Notes: generated by a model from the sequence alone, not told the origin. DNA of 64,000 nt from Sphingobacterium lumbrici (GCF_006476045.1 NZ_SRZY01000030.1:1-64000), one strand, 5' to 3'. Positions 37,241 to 46,297 are shown, numbered from the stretch's first letter. Numbers and translations: made by a program.

Positions 37241-38731
37241 TTATTTTCGATCAAATTGATACCAATTTATTCGGGTCGACACGCGCATCAATACCGCTAG
37301 AATAATAAATATCCCGATAGTTCCTACAATTAAAGAATAGTCACGTAATTGCATTAAAACAAATATAAATCCGTAAAACAAGCTCAGAATTCCGGTAAAA
37401 AGCAATGCTATTTTTAAATCTTTTGTGATCGACTTAATAAAAGAAGCAATCAATCCAACGGTGGCAACAGCAGCCAAAATATATGCGGTGTTAAAATTTA
37501 AATATTCAGAAATCGCTAACAATAACGAATAGAATAATACCATAGACACACCAATTAATATATATTGGATAATATGGATACGCTGCTTTTTAATCATTTC
37601 CGTAAAGAATAAGGATGCAAAAGTGAGGATGATGACTAATATACCATATTTAGCGACCCGCGTTGTCTTCTGATAATTATTTACTTCGGGTAAGAAATTG
37701 ATTTGCACCATATCCGCATCGGATGATTTGGCAAAAGACGATGGCGTATTTCCAGATGGATTTATTTCGGGCGTTACATCGTCTGGGGTAGAATATCTGT
37801 TTTCAGTTAAATCGATGCCTGAAAAAGAATACAGGCGACCGGGGTTCCCCACCCATTGTGCAGGCAGACTTCTGCTGAAACTTGGTATTTGCCAAGTCGC
37901 TTGAAATTGATTAGCTTCTACATTCCGATCCTCGGGCAAATATCCGCCGTTAAAACTCGGATTATTCCATTTTCCTGCAACGTAAATAGAAGTTTGATTC
38001 GCCAGGGGGAAATAATTCAACGACTTGGAACCTCTTAAATCCATTTTTATCGCGAAAGACTTTTTCGTATCCATTATTGACGACAGCGAAACATTGGCCA
38101 CCAGATTGCTTTCGAAAAGTTGCAACGTTTTCTCGAACGTTCCTATTTCCATTACCGTAGTATCCCAGGTTAATGTTGGAGAACTCAGCAGCCCCTTGAG
38201 ATCACGGATACCAAAAACCAGTTTTGCGTCGTTCCAACGCACACTCGTAAGATCCATTCCCAGTTTCTCCGGTTCAAGTCCTGAAAAATCTCCTTCCATT
38301 TCAATCTGAGCATTATACACAACAGATTGATAGATCCCTCTTTTCAAATATTCAGGGGTCACATTCGTCTTGATATTAACTTGATTCGGCAATAAAAATA
38401 GCCAATCCTGCTGTATACTTTTTATCGTATTCTCGTTCCCTTTTTCATCTCTTTCAGTAGTTTCACGCACATAGTCATAAGGTATAGCAAGTACCGGGCT
38501 CGAAATCACTTGTTCTCTTCCCCATTTGGAAGAAATTTCTGCGGTGACATCTTGCTCTCTATATTTCCTTTCTCTAATGAGATCATCTACCAACGACATT
38601 GGTAAAAGTAGCAGTAGAATGAGAAAAAAAATAACACCCAGTTTCAAGAGAACAGAATTAAACACCCTTTCCCAAAACGGAGGTTCATTTGGAGGTAATT
38701 GCGGAGGCATGTTGTGTGATGTAGTTTCCAT
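37241..38731 (-). CDS. creD: CreD-family cell-envelope integrity protein
   Basis: The 496-residue inner-membrane protein has one N-terminal helix (about 30-48), a large periplasmic beta-rich domain (about 70-360) and about five to six C-terminal helices, with YLLVG-like ILIGVSMVLFYSLLLAISE typical of the family. In enterobacteria CreD is a CreBC-regulated protein affecting envelope integrity; its biochemical role is not known. Here it follows the Coq4-like gene by six bases, and the pair is preceded by a palindrome that also precedes the regulator gene unit. Confidence 0.93.
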   Translation of the reverse strand: METTSHNMPPQLPPNEPPFWERVFNSVLLKLGVIFFLILLLLLPMSLVDDLIRERKYREQDVTAEISSKWGREQVISSPVLAIPYDYVRETTERDEKGNENTIKSIQQDWLFLLPNQVNIKTNVTPEYLKRGIYQSVVYNAQIEMEGDFSGLEPEKLGMDLTSVRWNDAKLVFGIRDLKGLLSSPTLTWDTTVMEIGTFEKTLQLFESNLVANVSLSSIMDTKKSFAIKMDLRGSKSLNYFPLANQTSIYVAGKWNNPSFNGGYLPEDRNVEANQFQATWQIPSFSRSLPAQWVGNPGRLYSFSGIDLTENRYSTPDDVTPEINPSGNTPSSFAKSSDADMVQINFLPEVNNYQKTTRVAKYGILVIILTFASLFFTEMIKKQRIHIIQYILIGVSMVLFYSLLLAISEYLNFNTAYILAAVATVGLIASFIKSITKDLKIALLFTGILSLFYGFIFVLMQLRDYSLIVGTIGIFIILAVLMRVSTRINWYQFDRK

Positions 38732-38737
38732 ATTAAT

Positions 38738-39226
38738 TTATTTTATTGTAATTAAGTTTGTTTTTAACGTCAAAGAAGCGCGCAGTTCGTCAACAGAACG
38801 ATGCAGAAGCACTTTAAATTCGATTTCGTAAAAAGGAGCCATGTTTCTTCCCTTTTTAAAGGCCTGCATGTAAGACGAAAAATATTCCGGGAAAATGAAT
38901 CCGCCAATAAAAATCATTGCAAACAAGTATACACTCAATTTCCCATTGCCCAACAAGAGATATTGCATGGCAATCTCGTCTTGAATTTTCGTGTCCGTAT
39001 CCGTAAGGATATGAAATACATCGTGATTTTCTAACTTAGGCATCACATCAAAATCATTGCGCGAATAAAAATCACCTAACGCCTTTCCCAACGTGCCCTC
39101 TGGATAAAATGAGAACTCGGTCGTAGTTATTCCCCACGCTTTCTTATTGATTTTAAACGTATTGGCATACACTCGTGACGACCATCCGTATAGGTGTAAC
39201 ATAAATTTCAAACGTAAACCTCCCAT
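38738..39226 (-). CDS. Coq4-like protein with HDxxH-x11-E zinc motif
   Basis: The 162-residue protein contains H68-D69-x-x-H72 followed after exactly eleven residues by E84, the putative zinc-ligand motif that defines the Coq4 family. The preceding segment (SRNDFDVMPKLEN) and the following helix (MQYLLLGNGKLSVYLFAMIF) fit that family's helical fold. Coq4 is needed for ubiquinone synthesis in eukaryotes, but Bacteroidota are expected to use menaquinone, so another role, perhaps lipid binding, is likely. The gene is six bases upstream of creD, and a palindromic operator candidate lies 20 bases before its start. Confidence 0.75.
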   Translation of the reverse strand: MGGLRLKFMLHLYGWSSRVYANTFKINKKAWGITTTEFSFYPEGTLGKALGDFYSRNDFDVMPKLENHDVFHILTDTDTKIQDEIAMQYLLLGNGKLSVYLFAMIFIGGFIFPEYFSSYMQAFKKGRNMAPFYEIEFKVLLHRSVDELRASLTLKTNLITIK

Positions 39227-39245
39227 ATATTAACAATTTAAAAGA

Positions 39246-39262
39246 ACTTTGAATTTCAAAGT
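39246..39262 (-). promoter_or_regulatory. Candidate operator, copy 1 (ACTTTG-N5-CAAAGT)
   Basis: A 17-base palindrome lies 20 bases before the Coq4-like/creD unit. It is matched by a copy before the gene at 39580-40197. The TTTG half overlaps the position of a -7 box, so a bound repressor would block the promoter. Confidence 0.6.
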
Positions 39263-39277
39263 ATATAGTTAAAAAAA

Positions 39278-39580
39278 TTATTTGTATTGTTGTTTTATTA
39301 AATTTTCTAAAGCTTTTAAGTGGTTTTCAAAAGATCGTTGTCCTTTTTCCGTCCTGCGGTAACGCGTATTGGGTTTTCGATCAACGAAACTCTTGAATAC
39401 GGTTAGATACCCTTCTTTTTCCAAACTTTTCAGATTAGATGCCAGATTTCCATCGGTTACATCCAACAAATCCTTCAATGAATTAAAGTCGTATTCCTCA
39501 TTTGCGACCAATACGCTCATGATCTGAAGACGTATCCTGTTCTCCAACACCTTGTCATATAATGAAAAATCCAAACTCAC
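39278..39580 (-). CDS. Winged-helix transcriptional regulator, 100 aa
   Basis: This single-domain regulator is of the winged-helix type that Pfam groups near MarR/ArsR (HTH_34). The recognition region is SLKDLLDVTDGNLASNLKSLE and the wing is KPNTRYRRTEKG. It has no ligand or sensor domain. The start is GTG, overlapping the upstream gene's stop by one base (TAGTG), so translation is coupled to the membrane protein. Two copies of ACTTTG-N5-CAAAGT frame its operon and the following Coq4-like/creD unit; these are the obvious candidate binding sites. Confidence 0.85.
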   Translation of the reverse strand: MSLDFSLYDKVLENRIRLQIMSVLVANEEYDFNSLKDLLDVTDGNLASNLKSLEKEGYLTVFKSFVDRKPNTRYRRTEKGQRSFENHLKALENLIKQQYK

Positions 39581-40197
39581 TATTCGTATCTTTTATAGAC
39601 TATCAAACCATAAATAATATGCAACACTCCGAAACCGAAAGTCCAAAACCAGAAGCCATAACCCGGAAAACAAAGTGCCAGAAGACCTAATATGATTTCA
39701 AAAATACCGAGCCATTTTACCTCCTTAAATGTATAGGTACTTGCAGCAGTTAATGCTAATCCGTAAAAAATCAATAAGGAAGATGCTATTAATCCGTAGT
39801 ATCCTCTGGCAAATACAATCAGCGAAAATATTCCTCCCGCCATCAGTGGAACAGCCAGTGCAAATAGCAACGAACGGCTGCTGACATTCCAAATCGATTG
39901 ATTTACTCGTTTGGCCTTACGTTTGGCCATTAACACACCCGTAATAATAGAAATCAGTAAAACTGTTAAGGCAATGAGCAGTAGCTTAAAAATAATATGC
40001 TCGTCAGTAACAAAGTAATCGCGATATCCAAATTGACTTCTAAAACCATATACTGTTATATAGCCCAGTGCAGCTCCAATTATTGCGTAAGTACCAATAA
40101 GCACGCCTGATAGGCCGCTAATAGAAATGAATTTGCTCGATTTTTCCATAATTGAGCGAATTTGTCCTATTTCTTTTATAATGTCCCGTTGATCCAT
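39580..40197 (-). CDS. Six-helix membrane protein of unknown function
   Basis: Started at ATG 40197 (MDQRDIIKEIGQIRSIMEKS), the protein has 205 residues; an upstream in-frame ATG would add a hydrophobic stretch unlike a normal start and would lie across the operator. A cytosolic N-terminal helix is followed by about six hydrophobic segments. I recognise no family, although similar proteins are commonly found with small winged-helix regulators in Bacteroidota. It may act as a partner or sensor for the regulator, which overlaps its stop codon; this is inference from arrangement. Confidence 0.7.
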   Translation of the reverse strand: MDQRDIIKEIGQIRSIMEKSSKFISISGLSGVLIGTYAIIGAALGYITVYGFRSQFGYRDYFVTDEHIIFKLLLIALTVLLISIITGVLMAKRKAKRVNQSIWNVSSRSLLFALAVPLMAGGIFSLIVFARGYYGLIASSLLIFYGLALTAASTYTFKEVKWLGIFEIILGLLALCFPGYGFWFWTFGFGVLHIIYGLIVYKRYE

Positions 40198-40203
40198 AAA
40201 AGT

Positions 40204-40220
40204 ACTTTGAAAAACAAAGT
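40204..40220 (-). promoter_or_regulatory. Candidate operator, copy 2 (ACTTTG-N5-CAAAGT)
   Basis: This palindrome ends six bases before the start of the membrane protein gene; outer bases extend the pairing to seven per arm (40203-40221). Same half-sites and spacing as the copy at 39246. Confidence 0.62.
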
Positions 40221-40293
40221 AAAAGAATAATAACGACTTACACAACATAATTTTCATAAATTATTTTTTTTTGAAAAAAAATCAAAAAAAGAC

Positions 40294-40324
40294 TTGACAG
40301 ATATAGTAAACGTTTCTATCTTTG
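40294..40324 (+). promoter_or_regulatory. Promoter of tRNA-Leu
   Basis: TTGACA at 40294 is followed, 20 bases after its TTG, by TATCTTTG (40317-40324). Both boxes match the Bacteroidota consensus, and the tRNA begins 22 bases later. Confidence 0.82.
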
Positions 40325-40346
40325 TGGCACAAAAGAAATCCTAACT

Positions 40347-40428
40347 GCGGAAGTGGCGTAATTGGTAGCCGCACCAGACTTAGGATCTGGCGCCGCAAGG
40401 CGTGGGGGTTCGAGTCCCTTCTTCCGCA
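40347..40428 (+). tRNA. tRNA-Leu (anticodon TAG)
   Basis: The 82-base gene folds as a class II tRNA with acceptor arms GCGGAAG/CTTCCGC, a variable arm CGCCGCAAGGCG, and GGTTCGAGTCC in the T arm. The anticodon stem CCAGA/TCTGG encloses CTTAGGA, so the anticodon is TAG. CCA is not encoded. Confidence 0.96.
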
Positions 40429-40434
40429 CTTGAT

Positions 40435-40471
40435 ATCCTCCCGAACACAAAGACATCGGGAGGATTTTTTA
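40435..40471 (+). terminator. Intrinsic terminator after tRNA-Leu
   Basis: Ten-base GC-rich perfect arms (40435-40444, 40456-40465) are followed by TTTTTTA. It stands only 33 bases before the trigger factor start. Confidence 0.8.
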
Positions 40472-40503
40472 TTATAATGCGAAAAATAACGCTAAAGAAG
40501 AGT

Positions 40504-41838
40504 ATGAATATTTCACACCAAAAAATTGATGACATCAACGCTAACATTATAGTTGAGTTAACGCCAGAAGATTATAACCCCACGGTTGACAAAGCTATCA
40601 AAGATCAAGCAAAAAAAGCAAAATTACCTGGATTCCGCCCTGGATTAGTACCAACTAGTCATATTAGACGCACCTTTGGTAAATCCATTTTATTTGATGA
40701 GGTCAATCGCATTATCAATGATAAAATCTCTGAATATATCGGTGAACAAAAATTAGAAGTATTAGGCCAACCTCTTCCAAAAGAAGAAGATGCTGAGGTC
40801 ACTTACAACTGGGATTTTAAAGACACTTTCAAATTCAACTATGAAATTGGTTTAGCGCCGGAATTTGATATCCCTTTTACAGCAGAAACTGAATTTATAG
40901 AATACGATATCAAAGCCGACGAAGCTACCTTACAAGAGCGTATCAAAAACTTACGCCGCAGCTATGGTAAAATGACAAATCCTGAAGTTTCTGAAGAGGG
41001 AGATGTCTTATACGCCGCTTTAAAACAAGATAAAGAAGAAGGAATTGAAAAAACAACTTCTATCCGCACAGACATCATCGAAGATGCTAAGATCAAAAAA
41101 TCGTTAGCGGGTCTTAAAAAAGAAGACACAGTGAAGATAGATGTAAAAAAAGCATTTAAGGTATCTGACTTAGCTCGCATTTTGGGTGTAACAGAAGAAG
41201 AAGCCGGGAATCTAGATGTCACAAAATTTGAACTGACTGTTCAAAACATCAACCGTCTTGAAGAATCTGATTTAAATCAAGAATTCTTTGACAAATTATT
41301 CCCTGCCGGCGAAGTAACGACAGAAGAACAATTTAATGCGAAAGTCACAGAAGAAGTAGAAAGCTTATTCAAACAAAATTCAGCACAAAAGTTGCGTAAC
41401 GATATGTATACTTTTGGAATGGATAAAGCAAACACTAAATTTCCGGAAACGTTCTTAAAAAAATGGTTAAAAGCAACTAATCCAAATCTTTCTGAGCAAG
41501 AAATTGAAGAAGGCTTTGCTGACTTTGTTAGCAATTTGAAATGGACGATCATTGAAAACCGTGTGGTAACAGCCAATAATCTTGAGGTAAAATACGATGA
41601 AGTTATTAATTTAGCTAAAGAACGTATCTATGCGCAAATCAAGATGTACAACATGAACGAAGAACCTACCGATGAGCAATTAGGTCAGTTTGCACTTCAA
41701 TTATTGTCTGATAGAGAGCAAGCAAATCGCTTATTTGAAGAAGTAAAAGCGTTAAAGGTATTTGACAAGTTGAAATCAACAGTTAAAATCAAATCGAAAA
41801 AAATCGATTATGATAAATTCGAAAAGCTAGACAAATAG
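40504..41838 (+). CDS. tig: Trigger factor (ribosome-associated chaperone)
   Basis: Trigger factor binds nascent chains at the ribosome exit. The 444-residue protein starts at ATG 40504 (MNISHQKIDDINA), the form usual in Bacteroidota; an in-frame ATG nine codons earlier is possible. The N-terminal ribosome-binding domain includes the signature region GFRPGLVP, a diverged form of GFRxGxxP. The central peptidyl-prolyl isomerase region (about 155-250) is reduced compared with E. coli, as usual for this phylum, and the C-terminal part is helical. It follows tRNA-Leu after a terminator with little space for its own promoter. Confidence 0.94.
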   Translation: MNISHQKIDDINANIIVELTPEDYNPTVDKAIKDQAKKAKLPGFRPGLVPTSHIRRTFGKSILFDEVNRIINDKISEYIGEQKLEVLGQPLPKEEDAEVTYNWDFKDTFKFNYEIGLAPEFDIPFTAETEFIEYDIKADEATLQERIKNLRRSYGKMTNPEVSEEGDVLYAALKQDKEEGIEKTTSIRTDIIEDAKIKKSLAGLKKEDTVKIDVKKAFKVSDLARILGVTEEEAGNLDVTKFELTVQNINRLEESDLNQEFFDKLFPAGEVTTEEQFNAKVTEEVESLFKQNSAQKLRNDMYTFGMDKANTKFPETFLKKWLKATNPNLSEQEIEEGFADFVSNLKWTIIENRVVTANNLEVKYDEVINLAKERIYAQIKMYNMNEEPTDEQLGQFALQLLSDREQANRLFEEVKALKVFDKLKSTVKIKSKKIDYDKFEKLDK

Positions 41839-41886
41839 CCGAATTTATTTCGACTCATATACAGGTACAAGAGGTTAACACAGTAT

Positions 41887-41928
41887 AATGCCCCCAAGAA
41901 AGTTAGAAGCTTTTGGGGGCATTTTTAT
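41887..41928 (+). terminator. Intrinsic terminator after tig
   Basis: GC-rich arms AATGCCCCCAA/TTGGGGGCATT (41887-41897, 41913-41923) are followed by T5. The opposite gene ends 26 bases beyond. Confidence 0.85.
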
Positions 41929-41953
41929 TATCCCCTATTTTTTAAATCACCCC

Positions 41954-43387
41954 CTAAAACTGAATATTATAACCAATAGAAATGCGGCCAAATGGAAATT
42001 CACGATGAAAATCATCATATTGTGGGTCATCAAAATTCCCTTGTAATGAGAAATATCCTGAACTGGCATTCAGTGAGAATCGATTAAAAAGTCGAAGACT
42101 CGCTTCTATTGTACCAGCATGCAGTACATAGTGCGAGTCATTACCACTAATGGTATAGAATACTCCGCCGTTATAATCCGCCGTGAGCATCAGTCGATTC
42201 AATACGCTCAATTCACCACGGTAGCGATAACTTAAACCCGAACCGTAATTATAATTCCGACTTTCGCCATACAGCAGGTAGGGATCAGGAACAGCTGCCA
42301 ACACGACAGCACCAGCCCCGGCGCTCATATTGAGTCTGTTGTTTTTCCTATATCGAAATTCTGAGACCCAATTATAATTAATACTTTGAGCTCCATAAAA
42401 GAACGCATCATTATTATAGAAATCATAATTTGCATTTAACGTTCCAAAATGGCTACTTTTCCTACTTTTAAAGAATTCGGCACCATACAATAGCGCATAT
42501 ACATTCACGGCATTGATAAACGTGCTATCACCATCCCCTACTTCGAAATTAACATAAAACTGATCGAAAGGTCTTTTATAATTATGAGCCCCATTACTGT
42601 ATTTAAAGCGTAACCGGGCATAAAATGTATTTTTCCCTTTTGTTAAGAAATCTCCTTCCTTGGCATCGTGTCGCCGTAAGCCTGCATCTACTTCGGCACT
42701 GATAACGGAAGAGTCTACTGAGTTGTAATCGTCTACTTTTCCCCATTTACCATCTAATAATCGATTAAGACCATTAACAGGATTGACAAGCAAAGCAACA
42801 ATCTCATTCCCGATTCGATTCCCATATTTCCCCCTCGCCAATATATTCCGCGAAACCCGGTGTGTCATTTCTCCCAAAATAATTCCTCCGAAAGTTGTAT
42901 TTACCAAATCATTAATGGAGGGATGTTGTGTTTCAGCTGCTGTTTCCCACATATACGAACCCAGCACAGTGGCCACACTTGATTGGTAAAAGTTATACCC
43001 ATTACTTCGAAACGCATTAAAATACAATTGTCCGTGATAGGGATGATCGATTTGATTGGTCGTGAATTGATTATCATCCCAGTCCCAGGCACTGATACGC
43101 TGGTGATCGATAAAATTTTGAAACGAAATATACGAATATGGATCGCGTGTAATAAATCTATTGAACGATGCCGGAATAGCCTGTGCTAAAAACCACTCTG
43201 CACCAGCCCGCCAAAAATGTTTTGGTCGAATAGGGTCTATATTTTTAGTAAACGTATCCTGAATAGAATAATTAGTCGGTATATCACTCTGCCTCTTTCC
43301 TTGATCCGGTGACATAGGATCCACAATGTGCTGTGCGAAAGATACGGAATGGTAGCAAAAAAACAGAAGTAAAAACAATTTATCCAC
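41954..43387 (-). CDS. DUF3943-family exported protein
   Basis: The 477-residue protein has a short signal peptide (about 1-18, SVSFA-Q). Its centre (about 85-200: YHGQLYFNAFRSNGYNFYQS, then a GGIILGEMTHRVSRNIL segment) matches my memory of the DUF3943 family, and the second half consists of amphipathic strands ending in GYNIQF, suggesting an outer-membrane barrel. The function is unknown. The Crp-type regulator gene lies 23 bases upstream on the same strand, so the two probably form one transcript. Confidence 0.78.
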   Translation of the reverse strand: MDKLFLLLFFCYHSVSFAQHIVDPMSPDQGKRQSDIPTNYSIQDTFTKNIDPIRPKHFWRAGAEWFLAQAIPASFNRFITRDPYSYISFQNFIDHQRISAWDWDDNQFTTNQIDHPYHGQLYFNAFRSNGYNFYQSSVATVLGSYMWETAAETQHPSINDLVNTTFGGIILGEMTHRVSRNILARGKYGNRIGNEIVALLVNPVNGLNRLLDGKWGKVDDYNSVDSSVISAEVDAGLRRHDAKEGDFLTKGKNTFYARLRFKYSNGAHNYKRPFDQFYVNFEVGDGDSTFINAVNVYALLYGAEFFKSRKSSHFGTLNANYDFYNNDAFFYGAQSINYNWVSEFRYRKNNRLNMSAGAGAVVLAAVPDPYLLYGESRNYNYGSGLSYRYRGELSVLNRLMLTADYNGGVFYTISGNDSHYVLHAGTIEASLRLFNRFSLNASSGYFSLQGNFDDPQYDDFHREFPFGRISIGYNIQF

Positions 43388-43410
43388 AATAGAAACAACG
43401 TTTAATCGAT

Positions 43411-43983
43411 CTAACTTTTGTCACCTCGTAATTTACTCAGAAATTCAGGTGTAATGCCAATATAGGAAGCGATTTGCTTCTGTGGCAATGTATTAATTAA
43501 TGTAGGGTATAGGTCGCAAAATTTTTGATAACGCACCTTCGCGGGAAGGCTCAGGTAGTCCAACGTTCTGTGGTTACTACTGGCCAATGCGTTTTCGGTT
43601 AATATTCGGAAATAGCGTTCAAGTTTCGGAATCCGATCGAAAATATGTAATTGACAATCCCGACTTAAAATCAATACTTTTGAATCCAATAAAGCATCGA
43701 TGTTCAATTCACTTGGCCTTTGTTTCACAAAACTGTACATATCTGAAATCCACCAATTTTCGGGAGCGAATTGTAAAATATGCTCGAATCCATTTTGGTC
43801 GATGGTATAAGAGCGTAGGCAACCTTCCAGCACAAAAGCCGAATACTGTGCTATTTCTCCCGCCCTATGTACGAAATGTTTACGTGGGACATTCTTCTCT
43901 CGAACCAGTTCCTTTACGATTTCGCCCTCTTCCTCCGTCAAAAGACATATCCCATTAATATGAGAAATTAATTTATCAACCAT
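43411..43983 (-). CDS. Crp/Fnr-family transcriptional regulator
   Basis: The 190-residue protein has an N-terminal cyclic-nucleotide-binding-like domain (about 25-115, HFVHRAGEIAQYSAFVLEGCLRSY) and a short C-terminal helix-turn-helix (about 150-188, LPQKQIASYIGITPEFLSKLR). The phosphate-binding residues needed for cAMP are not evident, as in most Bacteroidota members of this family, so its ligand is unknown. It probably controls the DUF3943 gene directly downstream, by adjacency only. Confidence 0.88.
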   Translation of the reverse strand: MVDKLISHINGICLLTEEEGEIVKELVREKNVPRKHFVHRAGEIAQYSAFVLEGCLRSYTIDQNGFEHILQFAPENWWISDMYSFVKQRPSELNIDALLDSKVLILSRDCQLHIFDRIPKLERYFRILTENALASSNHRTLDYLSLPAKVRYQKFCDLYPTLINTLPQKQIASYIGITPEFLSKLRGDKS

Positions 43984-44030
43984 AGATGCAAAATATCAAT
44001 TTTCAGGCACTAAAACAATTTCATCCTAAA

Positions 44031-44062
44031 ACAAAAAAAACCGGTAAATGTGATTTTACCGG
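44031..44062 (-). terminator. Terminator of prolyl oligopeptidase gene
   Basis: Eight-base perfect stem (44041-44048 with 44055-44062) is followed on the minus strand by a run of eight T. Confidence 0.75.
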
Positions 44063-44093
44063 CTTTTCATCTCTATGTAGGATCAACTGCTTT

Positions 44094-46250
44094 CTATTTG
44101 ATTTCTTTGTATCCAACTCCCATATTTTGAAGCATAAAAGCCCATTTATCCACTTGTTCGGCAATGACCATAGCGGTAGATTTACCTGCACCATGTCCTG
44201 CCTTGGTATCAATACGAATCAGAACCGGATTCGATCCTGTATGATATTCTTGCAGGCGTGCTGCAAATTTAAACGAATGAGCCGGTACAACACGGTCGTC
44301 ATGGTCTGCTGTCATCACCATAGTAGCCGGATAGGTTGTATTTGGCTTTAACGTATGATATGGTGAATACCCATGCAAACAGGCAAACATATCTTTATTA
44401 TCGTCCGCTGTTCCATAGTCAAATGCCCATCCCGCTCCGGCCGTAAATTTATGATACCGAAGCATATCCAACACTCCCACCGCAGGAAATGCTACTTTAA
44501 ATAACTCCGGTCTTTGCGTCATACATGCTCCCACTAACAGTCCACCATTCGATCCCCCCGAAATAGCCAACCTGTCGGAAGATGTATATTTTTCCTGAAT
44601 AAGGTATTCTGCCGCTGCAATAAAATCATCAAACACATTCTGCTTCTGGAGCTTGGTACCCGCTACATGCCAATTTTCACCATATTCACCTCCACCACGC
44701 AAATTCGCTACCGCATATACACCACCTTGTTCCAATAATACGATATTGCTCGTGTTAAAGGAAGGTGTCAAACTGATATTAAAACCACCGTATCCGTACA
44801 ACATCGTAGGGTTGGTACCGTCTAATTGAATACCCTTCTTATAAGTAATAATCATGGGCACCTTCGTGCCATCTTTAGAGGTATAAAACACCTGTTTCGA
44901 TTCGTATTGTGAAGGATCGAACTTAATCTGCGATTCTTTATACACTTCCGAACGACCAGAAGCAAGCTCATACTTATAGATCGTACCCGGATTCACATAA
45001 TTGGCAAACGAGTAATACAACATTGTATCCGTTCTTTTAGCACCAAAACCAGCCGCTGTTCCAACACCGGGTAATTCGATCTCACGTTCTAAATTACCGT
45101 TACGGTCAAATTGTTTGACTTGAGATGTAGCATCTTTAAGGTAAGTAGCAAAAATCTTACCCCCTCCTATCGATGGAGAAAGCACTTGTTCTGTTTCAGC
45201 AATTAAATCCTTCCAGTTTGCTGTCGCCGGATTAGAAAAATCAACCGTCACTATTCGTCCATTAGAAGCATTCAACTCGGTATAAATAAACAGTTTATCC
45301 CCCTCATTATCGACAACGTAATGATTTTTCTCCATATTACCCACCACAGTTACAAAAGTTGCATTCGGGTTTGATAAATCCTTTATATACAACTCATTTC
45401 CGGAAGTTGTATTTGCCGCTGAAACAACCAAAAAGCGTTCATCCTCCGTCAGACTGGCTCCTATATACCTTCTGGCAAGCTTATTCCCTCCAAAAACCAA
45501 TTCATCTGTCGATTGTGCCGTATTCAACCTATGGAAATACAGTTTGTGCTGATCGGTCATAGCTGATAGAGCAGAGCCATCTTTTGGCTTATCGTAACTT
45601 GAATAATAAATACCCTCATTGCCCTTCCAAGCCAGCCCGGAAAATTTAACATCAATTAATGTATCGCCGATCACCGATTTATCTGACGTGTTCAAAATAA
45701 TGACTTTCCTCCAATCTGAGCCACCTTCAGATATCTGATAAGCGACCAGGGAGCCATCCTTACTAAAAGAAATACCTGCCAGCGATGTAGTCCCATCCGC
45801 CGAGAATTTATTAGGATCCAGAAAAATCTCCTCCTTTCCGTTATCGCCTTTTTTACGCCAGAGCACATATTGATTCTGGAGTCCGTCATTTTTATAAAAA
45901 TAGATATAGTCACCCTCCCTGTTCGGTGCCCCCACCTTCTCATAGTTCCACAAACTTTCCAAGCGCTTATAAATAGCATCACGGAATGGAATCTGTCCTA
46001 AATAATCTTGTGTTACTTCATTTTGGGCGGTTACCCATTGTTTTGTTTCATCAGATAAATCATCCTCTAGCCAACGATACGGATCTTCTACATCTGTTCC
46101 AAAGTAGCTATCCTTTACATCTACTTTTTCTGTCTTTGGATATGGTTTCAGATTAATTTCTTTGTTCGCTTCGATCCTTTTTTGCCCCTGCTGTCCGCAT
46201 CCCACGACCGTCAATACTGACAATAACATAATACTAAATGATTTATTCAT
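44094..46250 (-). CDS. Prolyl oligopeptidase family serine peptidase (S9A), lipoprotein
   Basis: The 718-residue enzyme cleaves short peptides after proline. Its N-terminus has a lipobox, TVVGC, so it is probably lipid-anchored on the periplasmic side of a membrane. The propeller (about 100-430) is followed by the alpha/beta-hydrolase with nucleophile in SGGSNGG (S567), aspartate in ADHDDRV and histidine in KAGHGAG. MLYGYGGFNISL is a family hallmark. It is a single gene between its own terminator and the tRNA-Asp terminator. Confidence 0.95.
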   Translation of the reverse strand: MNKSFSIMLLSVLTVVGCGQQGQKRIEANKEINLKPYPKTEKVDVKDSYFGTDVEDPYRWLEDDLSDETKQWVTAQNEVTQDYLGQIPFRDAIYKRLESLWNYEKVGAPNREGDYIYFYKNDGLQNQYVLWRKKGDNGKEEIFLDPNKFSADGTTSLAGISFSKDGSLVAYQISEGGSDWRKVIILNTSDKSVIGDTLIDVKFSGLAWKGNEGIYYSSYDKPKDGSALSAMTDQHKLYFHRLNTAQSTDELVFGGNKLARRYIGASLTEDERFLVVSAANTTSGNELYIKDLSNPNATFVTVVGNMEKNHYVVDNEGDKLFIYTELNASNGRIVTVDFSNPATANWKDLIAETEQVLSPSIGGGKIFATYLKDATSQVKQFDRNGNLEREIELPGVGTAAGFGAKRTDTMLYYSFANYVNPGTIYKYELASGRSEVYKESQIKFDPSQYESKQVFYTSKDGTKVPMIITYKKGIQLDGTNPTMLYGYGGFNISLTPSFNTSNIVLLEQGGVYAVANLRGGGEYGENWHVAGTKLQKQNVFDDFIAAAEYLIQEKYTSSDRLAISGGSNGGLLVGACMTQRPELFKVAFPAVGVLDMLRYHKFTAGAGWAFDYGTADDNKDMFACLHGYSPYHTLKPNTTYPATMVMTADHDDRVVPAHSFKFAARLQEYHTGSNPVLIRIDTKAGHGAGKSTAMVIAEQVDKWAFMLQNMGVGYKEIK

Positions 46251-46297
46251 ATTCTAATACTTAATACGACAAGATAGAAGTTTTTTTAGGATATAAC

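Noticed and set aside
40402-40503. Longer trigger factor reading frame starting inside tRNA-Leu
   Set aside because: The frame runs through tRNA and terminator sequence; the family start MNISH fits ATG 40504.
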